Shown: in pieces, positions 24,320-32,114 of the stretch
Numbering within the stretch: position 1 is the stretch's first letter
Layout: every line of letters begins with the position of its first letter
Assembly: GCF_003696215.1 (NCBI RefSeq)
Contig: NZ_RFFG01000067.1
Coordinates: 1-44,456, forward strand
From: Actinomadura harenae
GTDB taxonomy: Bacteria; Actinomycetota; Actinomycetes; Streptosporangiales; Streptosporangiaceae
Length of the DNA stretch: 44,456 nucleotides
Reading direction: 5' to 3'
Program-made: the position numbers and the translations under genes
The notes under the pieces: generated by a model
The model's input: only the letters and a program-made list of their open reading frames with translations
What the model was told of the DNA's origin: nothing
Database searches by the model: none

Positions 24320-25826
24320 CCCTGCGTCCCGATCTCTCATCCGCGGCGGAGGGCCGCGTTGGGTTCGCCGCCAGCACACCGCCGAACGCGAACCGCCGCC
24401 GGGTCCCGTCCGGCCGGACCGCGTCGACCTCCACGACCTCAGTCGTGTCAGTCATTCCGCAATCGTGGGCGATCTCCAGCAGACCGAGCAGGTCCACCGG
24501 CCGCCGGATCTGCTCGGCCGCCGCGCGGAACGCAGCCGCGACGTCAACGTCGTCCGCATCACCCCCGAACGCCGCCAGATGCTCGCGCAGTTCGGCGTAC
24601 TGCGGACCACCCCACGCCCGGGTGTCCGCGAACGGCATGTCGTCGGTCTCGTCCCATTCCCGTAGCGGTGTGGGCGGCCGGGGCGGACGCGGGTCGCTCA
24701 TGGTCTGCCGCAGCTGCCCGACATCGGCCACCGGCAGGCGCCGTAGCGGCGCGACGACCGAGCCACGGCGCGTCCCGGGCACCCAGGTGTGGAACCCGGA
24801 CATCACATCCCGCAGCAACTCGTCCACCTGCCGGTCGCGCATCGGGTCATGGTTGCGCACCTGGGTGGTGATGACGTGCGACGCCTGCCGCTGCGCGGCC
24901 AGCACCTCCTTGACGCCCTGCTCGATCCGGCGTGCGATCTCGGCGAGCTCCCGCCGCTGGGGGCCCGGCATAAGGTCGGTGAACCCGTGCCGCAGTACAG
25001 TGCGCAGCAGGTTCCACAGGTCGTCGATCTGCGCCGGGTCGCCGATCAGGCGCAGCGCCCCCGCGAACGCCCGGCCCTCCGGCGTCGCGTCCATGATCTG
25101 CTGACCGCGCTCCAGATACTCGCGGAGCACTTCCCCGGTCGGCCGCACGTCCTGCCGCAGATCGGCGACGACATCACGCTGCATGGCCTTGATCGACTCG
25201 GCGACGCGGGCGAAATCGGCGGGCAGCTCCCGTGCCAGATGCAGCATATTCTCGGCTGACTCGAGCAACTGGTCGTCGTCGACGGCGTCGACGTCACCGC
25301 CCCGTTCGAGCCGTTCGAGTTCTCGCCGACGCTGATCGATCTCCGTCTGGAGACGCGCCATCCGGGCCATCACGTCCGGGTCCGCGTCCTGAGCAAGCCG
25401 CTCGACCGCCTCCAGCAGCGTCCGAACCCGGGACTCCGAGACTCTGGTCCGTGCCCCGCCGACCCGGCCGGCAACTTCGAGCGCACCGACGCCATGTGCG
25501 GACAGCCGGTACACCTCGACGTCGTCGGAGACCTGCCGCACCAGCCAGCCCGCGTGCACCCACTGCCTGCACAGGTCACGGGCGTTTCCCGCAGGCAAGG
25601 GCTGGTCGCTCTCGTCGCCGTAACCTGCGGCCCGCAACTGGTCGAGGGCGTCGGCGATCTCCGCATGGGCATCCGCCACCGCCACCGTCGACCGCTCCGG
25701 CGTGAACATCATCGCCAGCACCGTCACGACGAACGGGGCATAAGTCCGATGGAGCAGATCGAGCATCGGGTTCTGGAACGCCCGAAGCGCCCCCTGGTAG
25801 GCGCCTTCCACACCTCGTGTTCCCAT
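24312..25826 (-). CDS. jetA: Wadjet protein JetA (DUF3375, MukF-like kleisin)
   Basis: A 504-aa kleisin-like subunit that bridges JetC heads. It begins with the family-typical 'GAYQGALRAFQNPMLDLLHR' and 'YAPFVVTVLAMMFTPER', continues with winged-helix and helical segments ('RQWVHAGWLVRQVSDDVEVY') and a coiled-coil middle ('RMARLQTEIDQRRRELERLE'), and ends with a C-terminal winged helix region. ATG 25826 is chosen from family expectation; the frame is open to 25865. It is the first gene of the jetABCD operon, so the operon promoter should lie between 25827 and 26358, which is shared with the divergent DUF6119 gene. Confidence 0.9.
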   Translation of the reverse strand: MGTRGVEGAYQGALRAFQNPMLDLLHRTYAPFVVTVLAMMFTPERSTVAVADAHAEIADALDQLRAAGYGDESDQPLPAGNARDLCRQWVHAGWLVRQVSDDVEVYRLSAHGVGALEVAGRVGGARTRVSESRVRTLLEAVERLAQDADPDVMARMARLQTEIDQRRRELERLERGGDVDAVDDDQLLESAENMLHLARELPADFARVAESIKAMQRDVVADLRQDVRPTGEVLREYLERGQQIMDATPEGRAFAGALRLIGDPAQIDDLWNLLRTVLRHGFTDLMPGPQRRELAEIARRIEQGVKEVLAAQRQASHVITTQVRNHDPMRDRQVDELLRDVMSGFHTWVPGTRRGSVVAPLRRLPVADVGQLRQTMSDPRPPRPPTPLREWDETDDMPFADTRAWGGPQYAELREHLAAFGGDADDVDVAAAFRAAAEQIRRPVDLLGLLEIAHDCGMTDTTEVVEVDAVRPDGTRRRFAFGGVLAANPTRPSAADERSGRRDE

Positions 25827-25865
25827 CGCCGCCCAGAGTACGACTTGTCTCGACGCCACGCCCAA

Positions 25866-26358
25866 GAACCGAAGCCATCGCTCTCATCTGCCCCCTGGCA
25901 CGCACCCGATGGGATATCCGCTCAGTGCCGTCCAGGTGTGGGTGCAGATTGAGCGCGCCCTTCCCCGTCCCTGCAGCGCACCACCTCGGGGTTCGCTGTC
26001 TCCGACCCGATCTCAACATCGGCGATCACCTATGGATGCATGCGGTCAGCAGCAGCGGAAGGATTTCTGTCAATAAAATCCACCCAAAGTGACTCGATCT
26101 GCAGCTAAGCTCATGGCACGCATCAGGAAGCCGCCGCGTCGGCAGGGGCACGAGTCCGTGCGCCTGCGCAGGTGGACGTGCAATTGTCGACCGGCACAGA
26201 GCTGTACCGCAAGGTCTGATAACGGGCCCCTGCCAGCGAACTCACGTTGTTGATCATGAAGAGGACGGGCGACGCGGACCCTCCTCAGGCTAAAGAAACA
26301 CGAAGTTCCACTCCTGTGCGCTTACGGGCTCCCACGCTCCGTTCGTTCGAGGACTGAC
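25866..26358. other. Divergent intergenic region, jetA / DUF6119 gene
   Basis: About 490 bases without a supportable gene separate two divergent transcripts. An AT-richer patch at 26060-26090 contains TTGACA on the minus strand (complement at 26068-26073), which could be a -35 element for jetABCD. No matching -10 hexamer stands out, so this is only a hint. Confidence 0.35.
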
Positions 26359-28062
26359 ATGACCGATGAAAGACAGGCCGCGGCGCCCGCTACCTCGCCA
26401 GCGAAGAACCCACCAAGCACCCGCAAGAGCTCCCTCCACCGGATCAGGACACCCGAGGGCCTCGACCTCGATCTGCGCGAACTGGTGCTCGGGCGCTACC
26501 TTCGGCGCGAAGGGTTCAGCCTCCATCCCTTCGAGCAGGATGGCTTCACGGGCATGGTGATCAGCGGGACCATCTCTCGGGGACAAGCTGACTGGTGCCA
26601 GGTCCTCGGGAACCTGACCGGGGTCACGGTTCAGGAGGAGAATCGCTCGGCGGCCGGCGTCTTGTTCGTGCGCACCGACCGCGCGGTGTACGCGCTCACC
26701 TACGGCGTGGGACACCACATGATCGACCCATTCCGCCTGGACCCGGACTTCGGACTCGAGTTCGCCACGCGCTGCCTGGACGAGGACGGCGTCCTTCTCG
26801 TACGCCGCCAGATCATGGATGCGCGCGGTCGTAGCGACGAAAACGCTACAACCCGGGGGCAACCCATCGAAAGTTTCGGCATCGAGAGAGTCGGTGCCAT
26901 CATCACAAAGATCACTGGAATGGTATCGAAGGTCCCGTTCACCTATCTGAGGGACGGGAAGCGCCGTGCTGTACGCGTCGCATGCAGAGACAGCTCCATC
27001 CAACTCCCCCTCGCCACCACTGCAGCCGAATTCCTTGACGATCTCCGCGAGATCGAGAACGTTTGTTCCCAGCCTGACCCGCTACCAGAACTGGGCTTCA
27101 TTGACCGCATCCGCTCCCTCAGAGGCAAGAGCGCGATCGTCCAACGGCTCGGGGATGAGCTGGAGAGACTCCTCGCCGATCCCATGCACCCCCGGCTGGC
27201 ACTCGGCGTCCCGAGCGAATGCCTGGACGACTTCGCCAGCGCTCAGACGTTCCAAGTGACCAAGGGATCCTCCAATCTTCATACGGTCCAGGAGTTGAAC
27301 CTGGAGGCATTGTTGGAATTCGTTCACACGCTGCCTGCAGGAAGCCGAATCGGTGCTCTCAAGAATGTCCGCGTCCAGATGTTCGGCGACACTGACTGCG
27401 ACGACCCAGTCAGCGCCAGAACCTCGGGACACCGCTGGCTAACTGCCGACGTATCCGTCAGCGCCGGACGGTACTTCTATCACCAAGGCAGCTGGTATGA
27501 GATCGGCGCCGAATACCTCCAGTCCATCGAGGAGGAACTCCGCGATCTATTCCGCCGCAGTGCCAGCGTCACCCTGCCGCCCTGGCCGGAACACTTCAAG
27601 GGCAAGGATGCCGAGGCCCGATACAACAGCCAGGCAGCCGAGCATCCTGGATACACGCTCTTCGACAAAAAGACGGTCGTCACGAAGAAATTCAGGGGCG
27701 GCGGCCTTGAGATCTGCGACATCCTCGGCCCAGAAAACCAGCTTATCCACGTCAAGCAGAGCAAGGACAAGACCGCTCCGCTCAACCATCTCTTCGCCCA
27801 AGGCACAGTGGCCGTCGAAGTCCTTCGAAGTGACGTTCAGGTCCGCACCAAATTCCTCGAAGCTCTCGCCGCGCATGATCCCAGCCACCCAGTGACCCAG
27901 GAACTGGGTTCTCTCACCCTTGTCTACGCGATCCTACTTAAGGACGGTGAAGCGATCAGCGTCGATTCTCTCTTCGCATTCGCGCAAATCTCCCTGCTGC
28001 AAGCCGTCCACCAGTTGCGCGCCATGAATGCCAAAGTAGAGATCGTCACTATTCATCGGTGA
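26359..28062 (+). CDS. DUF6119 / TIGR04141 family protein, probable defence protein
   Basis: A 567-aa protein of the sporadically distributed TIGR04141 (DUF6119) family, recognised from the central 'LTYGVGHHMIDP' with 'FGLEFATRCLD' after it, 'FTYLRDGKRRAVRVACRDSS' further on, and overall length. The C-terminal part has 'LEICDILGPENQLIHVKQSK', with an acidic residue and an H-V-K strand arranged like a PD-(D/E)xK nuclease core with His in the Glu position; this structural reading is mine. Start ATG 26359 follows GAGGACTGAC. It stands alone, divergent from jetABCD and just inside the tRNA-Lys attachment scar. Family members are known for their scattered presence and defence-island company; molecular function is not established as far as I know. 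Confidence 0.8.
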   Translation: MTDERQAAAPATSPAKNPPSTRKSSLHRIRTPEGLDLDLRELVLGRYLRREGFSLHPFEQDGFTGMVISGTISRGQADWCQVLGNLTGVTVQEENRSAAGVLFVRTDRAVYALTYGVGHHMIDPFRLDPDFGLEFATRCLDEDGVLLVRRQIMDARGRSDENATTRGQPIESFGIERVGAIITKITGMVSKVPFTYLRDGKRRAVRVACRDSSIQLPLATTAAEFLDDLREIENVCSQPDPLPELGFIDRIRSLRGKSAIVQRLGDELERLLADPMHPRLALGVPSECLDDFASAQTFQVTKGSSNLHTVQELNLEALLEFVHTLPAGSRIGALKNVRVQMFGDTDCDDPVSARTSGHRWLTADVSVSAGRYFYHQGSWYEIGAEYLQSIEEELRDLFRRSASVTLPPWPEHFKGKDAEARYNSQAAEHPGYTLFDKKTVVTKKFRGGGLEICDILGPENQLIHVKQSKDKTAPLNHLFAQGTVAVEVLRSDVQVRTKFLEALAAHDPSHPVTQELGSLTLVYAILLKDGEAISVDSLFAFAQISLLQAVHQLRAMNAKVEIVTIHR

Positions 28063-28298
28063 CTCAGTGGCAGTCCAACGCCCGCAGACTACTCAGCATC
28101 ACCATCACAGTCCCGCCCTGGCGGCGACGGCGGACGGTCCAGAGTGGGTCGTACCTGTCTTGGCTGCTCGGTGGTTGCTCGGCGGCTTCAGCACCGCACG
28201 CCATTAGCCAGCAGGGCCCGGCACGCACATCTGAGCTCACGCGGACAGATCGACACAGTTCGTCATCGACTAAGCTTTCCAATATTGGATAATGGATG

Positions 28299-28343
28299 CT
28301 TTTAATCCGTAGGTTGTGGGTTCGAGTCCCACGCGACCCACCA
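28299..28343 (+). repeat. Attachment-site scar 1: 3' part of tRNA-Lys(UUU)
   Basis: The sequence from the anticodon loop CTTTTAA through the variable loop, a perfect T-arm (GTGGG-TTCGAGT-CCCAC) and the acceptor strand GCGACCC-ACCA is present, but no D-arm or 5' acceptor strand precedes it. It is therefore only the 3' half of a tRNA gene, the usual core for tyrosine integrases. Bases 28304-28343 repeat almost exactly at 37554-37593, in direct orientation. Confidence 0.8.
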
Positions 28344-28350
28344 CCCTGAC

Positions 28351-28383
28351 CTGGGCAAACGCAAGAATGCCGCGTTCGCCCAG
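28351..28383 (+). terminator. Hairpin after tRNA scar 1
   Basis: CTGGGCAAACGC (28351-28362), a 9-base loop and GCGTTCGCCCAG (28372-28383) form a 12-bp stem with one A/C mismatch, followed by a short run with TTT. The same hairpin, perfect, follows scar 2, so it was part of the original tRNA transcription unit. Confidence 0.65.
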
Positions 28384-28783
28384 TGTCACTTTGCCCCAGT
28401 TTTCCCTTGTGGCTGCTCGATGGTTGTCCGGTGGCTGCCCGGCCGCCCGCATCTCCCCTGGTCAACCCCGGTTTTCGTGTTGTCGCGTGCGCTCACGGGG
28501 TGCCGGGGGTTGTCGTGGTGCGTGCGATGCCGTCCCGGCCCGCTCGGGCAGGCCGCGTGAGAGCCGTTAGTCACTGGCGTACTCCCCCTGCCCTCCCACC
28601 AGAGAGCCGGTACCCGGGCAGCCGGCCGCAGGCGGCGACCGCCACGGTCTCCGGGGCCGCGCGCATGGTCTCGGTGGCCAACTCCAGCCGATTCAGGTTC
28701 CGGATCGCCGCCAGTACCCACCGGGCCGCAGCAGCCCTCGGCTTCCAGCAAGACTGCACAGGTCAACGCCCCGACCCGATTTC
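28384..28783. other. Intergenic stretch between scar 1 and the ROK gene
   Basis: About 400 bases with no recognisable gene or repeat beyond the decaying similarity to the sequence after scar 2. Open frames on both strands look random. Confidence 0.4.
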
Positions 28784-28811
28784 GTGCGGTACACGCTGAA
28801 CACTAGGCAAA

Positions 28812-28831
28812 CTTACTTCGGATGGAGTAAG
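28812..28831. promoter_or_regulatory. Candidate ROK operator CTTACT-N8-AGTAAG
   Basis: A perfect 6-bp inverted repeat with 8-base spacer sits 10 bases before the ROK start codon, in a slightly AT-richer patch. ROK repressors commonly bind such AT-rich dyads in their own promoter, so autorepression of the whole operon is a reasonable inference. Confidence 0.45.
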
Positions 28832-28840
28832 AAGTACGCC

Positions 28841-30010
28841 ATGCCTTCTAGAGCAGTCGGACGTTCGGCACCAACCGGACATGAAGCACTGCGTCGGATC
28901 CGGACCGATGCGGTGCTGACGGCGCTGCGCACACACGGTCCGGTGTCCCGCACCGACCTCGCCGACCTCACCGGGTACCGTCCGTCCTCACTGACCGAGA
29001 TCGTGCGCGATCTGATGAACAGCGGGCACATCATCCAGGTCGGCACCGGGGACTCCTCCGGAGGCCGCCGGCCCCGAATGCTCGCGTTCAACCCGGCCGC
29101 CGAGACGCTGGTCACCGTGTCGCTGGAAGGCGAGCGGGCCCGCGTCGCCGTCGTGGACCTGGCCGGCGAGCTGCACCAGGAGCACACCAGGCGAGTCGAC
29201 GCCGCCGACCCGCTCACGGGGCTGGCCACCCTGATCTCCGAGGCGATCCAGGACGCGGACGGGCCCGCTCCCAGCCGCGTGGTGTTCTCGGTCCCGGGCG
29301 TGGCCACCGCCGAAGGCGCGGTGGCTCTCTCGCCCGTGCTGCACGCGCTCGGCGAGGGCTCGCTGACCAGCATGCTCAGCGAGCGACTCGGACTCCCGGT
29401 GCAGACGGAGAACGACGTCAACCTGATCGCGCTGGGCGAGCGAGAGCGCGGCGCCGCCGCGAACGTCGACGACCTGGTGCTGATCTATGTCGGGTACGGC
29501 ATCGGCGCCGCACTGGTCAATGACGGGGCGCTGTGCCGGGGCGCGGCCGGGTTCGCCGGCGAGATCGGCTTCCTGCCCGCCGGACTGCCGCCGGAGCCGC
29601 ACAGCGGTGGGCGTGGCCGGTTCGAGCGGCGTTGGAGCGTTCCCGGCATCGGCGCCGCACTGTTCGAACTGGGCGGACGGATGCCGGAGGAACCAGTCGC
29701 CGAGCTCGCTCGGCGGGCGGGCGAACCGGCCGTCGCCGCCCTGCGCCGGAGTGTCATCGAGGCCTGGGCATTCGCGGCGATCGTCTGTTCTTGTGTGGTC
29801 AATCCGGCACGCGTGGTCTTCGCCGGTGCGGCCACCCAACTGGGCGCGGATGGGCTCACCGACCTTCGCACGATGGTCCGCTCGTCCGCGCCGTCCGCTC
29901 CGGAGGTCGTGTTCGCGGAGCTCGGGGCGCACGCCCTGGATATGGGCGCGGTGTCGCCCACGTTGTTGTCGGCTGTGATCAGTGCGCAGCCCCCTGGCAT
30001 GAAGGAATGA
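28841..30010 (+). CDS. ROK-family transcriptional regulator
   Basis: A 389-aa repressor with an N-terminal winged helix ('ALRTHGPVSRTDLADLTG', 'SSLTEIVRDLMNSGHI') and a C-terminal ROK sugar-kinase-like domain ('QTENDVNLIALGER', 'GAAGFAGEIGFLP'). The zinc-binding CxCGxxGC loop of classical ROK proteins is absent; the region reads 'PPEPHSGGRGRFERR' instead. No catalytic sugar-kinase ATP loop is evident, so it is probably a pure sensor-regulator. ATG 28841 is preferred; the frame is open from GTG 28784, but that would run through the inverted repeat at 28812. Its stop overlaps the lipoprotein gene by ATGA, so it is co-transcribed with the transporter and enzymes and probably controls them in response to a sugar-like or phosphorylated ligand. 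Confidence 0.87.
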   Translation: MPSRAVGRSAPTGHEALRRIRTDAVLTALRTHGPVSRTDLADLTGYRPSSLTEIVRDLMNSGHIIQVGTGDSSGGRRPRMLAFNPAAETLVTVSLEGERARVAVVDLAGELHQEHTRRVDAADPLTGLATLISEAIQDADGPAPSRVVFSVPGVATAEGAVALSPVLHALGEGSLTSMLSERLGLPVQTENDVNLIALGERERGAAANVDDLVLIYVGYGIGAALVNDGALCRGAAGFAGEIGFLPAGLPPEPHSGGRGRFERRWSVPGIGAALFELGGRMPEEPVAELARRAGEPAVAALRRSVIEAWAFAAIVCSCVVNPARVVFAGAATQLGADGLTDLRTMVRSSAPSAPEVVFAELGAHALDMGAVSPTLLSAVISAQPPGMKE

Positions 30011-31044
30011 CCAAATTGCGCAAGACCGTTCTGCTCATGGCGAGCGTGCTCACGCTCGGCGCTGCCACTGCCGGTTGCGGCATCAGCACCTCGGACAAGT
30101 CGAGCCTGACCATCTACACCGCTCGGGACAAGCAGCTGGCCCAGGGCGTCGTGGACGCCTTTGAGAAGGCCAACCCCGACTACAAGGGCAAGGTCCGGCT
30201 GCTCACCCTGGGCGCCCAGGAAGCGCTCGAACGCGTCACCGCGGAGAAGGGCCGCCCGCAGGCGGACATCTGGTGGGGCGGCACGCGGCAGCAGTTCGTC
30301 CAGGCCGCGAACGCCGGGCTCGTCTCCGAAGCCCCCGCCGAGGTGACGAACAGCATCCCGGCGAAGTACCGCGACCCGCAGGGCCGCTGGGTCGGCGAAA
30401 TGCTGCTGGACGAGGTCATCTTCTACAACGACAAGATGCTCAAGCCCGAGCAGGCCCCGAAGGACTGGGACGACCTGATCAAGCCCGAGTTCAAGAACAA
30501 GATCATCATTCGGGACGTGGCCGCGTCCGGGACCATGCGCAGCATCTACTCCGCGATGATCGCGCGCAAGAGCAAGGGCGGCGACCCGGCGGCGGGCTAT
30601 GACTGGCTGCGCAAGCTGGACGCCAACACCAAGGTCTACGCGGCCAACCCGACCGACCTTTACCTGCGCATTCAGCGGCAGGAAGCGCCGCTGACGGTGT
30701 GGAACCTGCAGGACGCGATGCTGCAGAAGAAGAAGAGCAACGCGCCGTTCAGCGTGGTCTCCCCGGCGTCGGGCGTGCCGCAGCTGGTGGACGGTGTCGC
30801 CAAGGTCGCGAAGGGCCCGAACTCCAAGGGCGCCGACGCGTTCCTGAAGTTCCTGCTCGGCAAGGACGAGCAGAAGAAGCTCGCCGAAGAGTGGTTCCAG
30901 ATCCCGACCGTCCAGGGGGCCTCCGAGCCGAGCTGGCTGGCACCGATGAAGCTGCAGGAGATGCCGGTGGACTGGGACCTCGCCGCGTCCAAGGAGACGG
31001 ACTGGATCTCCCACTGGAGCGCCGCCATCAAGAACAAGGGCTGA
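30007..31044 (+). CDS. ABC transporter substrate-binding lipoprotein (Fe(III)/AfuA-like)
   Basis: A 345-aa extracytoplasmic binding protein. A basic n-region, hydrophobic helix and lipobox 'TAGC' (Cys24) mark a lipoprotein signal. The mature part follows the class of iron(III)/polyamine-type periplasmic proteins: 'LTIYTARDKQLAQGVVDAFE', 'QADIWWGGTRQQF', 'VGEMLLDEVIFYND' and 'PVDWDLAASKE'. The tyrosine pairs used by true iron-binders are not clearly conserved, and family members also bind phosphorylated or organic solutes, so the ligand is unknown. It starts by ATGA overlap with the ROK gene. Confidence 0.87.
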   Translation: MTKLRKTVLLMASVLTLGAATAGCGISTSDKSSLTIYTARDKQLAQGVVDAFEKANPDYKGKVRLLTLGAQEALERVTAEKGRPQADIWWGGTRQQFVQAANAGLVSEAPAEVTNSIPAKYRDPQGRWVGEMLLDEVIFYNDKMLKPEQAPKDWDDLIKPEFKNKIIIRDVAASGTMRSIYSAMIARKSKGGDPAAGYDWLRKLDANTKVYAANPTDLYLRIQRQEAPLTVWNLQDAMLQKKKSNAPFSVVSPASGVPQLVDGVAKVAKGPNSKGADAFLKFLLGKDEQKKLAEEWFQIPTVQGASEPSWLAPMKLQEMPVDWDLAASKETDWISHWSAAIKNKG

Positions 31045-31055
31045 GGCATAGGTCA

Positions 31056-32114
31056 ATGATTCCCATTCGCCTCGACCACGTCGGCAAGCGCTACGGCGCG
31101 AACAACACCGTGGTCAACGACATCGACGTGACCATCGCGTCGGGTGAGTTCTTCACCCTGCTGGGGCCGTCGGGCTGTGGCAAGTCGACCACCCTGCGGA
31201 TGATCGCCGGATTCGTCGCGCCCACCACCGGGCGCATCCTGTTCGGCGACCGTGACGTCACCTCGACCCCGCCGAACAAGCGCGGCACCGGCATGGTGTT
31301 TCAGAACTACGCCTTGTTCCCGCACCTCAACGTCGCTCAGAACGTCGCGTACGGCCTGGTCACCCGCAAGGTGCGCACGCCGGAACGCGACCAGCGGGTG
31401 GCGCGGGCGCTGGAGTCGGTGGGGCTTGGGCGGTACGCCGACCGGCGCATCGAACAGCTCTCCGGTGGTCAGCAGCAGCGAGTCGCGTTGGCCCGGGCGC
31501 TGGTGATCTCCCCGGACGTGCTGCTCCTCGACGAGCCGCTGTCCAACCTGGACGCCAAGTTGCGTGAGGAGACCAGGACGGAGATCCGCCGTGCCCAGCG
31601 GGAGGCCCAGATCACCAGCGTCTATGTGACGCACGATCAGGCCGAGGCGATGGCGATGAGTGACCGGATCGCGGTGCTGGACGCCGGCCGCCTGCACCAG
31701 ATCGGCACTCCCCGGGAGATCTACAACCGTCCCGCCACCGCGTTCGTCGCCCGGTTCATCGGGCGGAGCAACGTCCTGGACGCCAAGATGGTGGGCGGTT
31801 CCGGGGAGACCGCCGTGGTGAGGTTGCCGGGCGGTGCCACGATCGAGGCCGCCCGCCCGGCCGACATGGCGACGACCGACGAGGTCGCCGTGTCGGTCCG
31901 GCCGGAGAATCTGCGGCTGACCGAGCCCGGCGGCGGAATGCTGGACGCGGTGGTGCACGCGGTGGAGTTCACCGGAGCGAACAGCCAGTTCGAGGTGGAA
32001 TCCGGCGGGCTGAAGCTGTCGATCACCGCGCCGGACTCCGCCGCGCTGCCCCGGCCCGGTGACACCGTGGGTGTACGCGCGGAACCGGGGCATGCGTGGC
32101 TGGTGGCTCGATGA
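31056..32114 (+). CDS. ABC transporter ATPase (PotA/FbpC-like)
   Basis: A 352-aa nucleotide-binding subunit with Walker A 'LLGPSGCGKSTT' (about 36-46), Q-loop 'MVFQNYALFPHL', signature 'LSGGQQQRVALARAL', Walker B 'VLLLDEPLSNLDAK' and the switch 'VYVTHDQAEAMAMSD'. The C-terminal TOBE domain begins about residue 250 ('VSVRPENLRLTEPG'). ATG 31056 is 11 bases after the binding-protein stop, with AGGC/GGTC upstream. It overlaps the permease by ATGA. With the lipoprotein and the fused permease it makes a complete importer. Confidence 0.92.
   Translation: MIPIRLDHVGKRYGANNTVVNDIDVTIASGEFFTLLGPSGCGKSTTLRMIAGFVAPTTGRILFGDRDVTSTPPNKRGTGMVFQNYALFPHLNVAQNVAYGLVTRKVRTPERDQRVARALESVGLGRYADRRIEQLSGGQQQRVALARALVISPDVLLLDEPLSNLDAKLREETRTEIRRAQREAQITSVYVTHDQAEAMAMSDRIAVLDAGRLHQIGTPREIYNRPATAFVARFIGRSNVLDAKMVGGSGETAVVRLPGGATIEAARPADMATTDEVAVSVRPENLRLTEPGGGMLDAVVHAVEFTGANSQFEVESGGLKLSITAPDSAALPRPGDTVGVRAEPGHAWLVAR

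Noticed and set aside
28299..28343. Functional tRNA-Lys gene
   Set aside because: Only the 3' half is present; there is no D-arm or 5' acceptor strand, and the anticodon stem does not pair properly with the bases in front of it.
29485..31056. 523-codon minus-strand frame opposite the ROK/lipoprotein genes
   Set aside because: No family features; the plus strand has coupled, motif-bearing genes.
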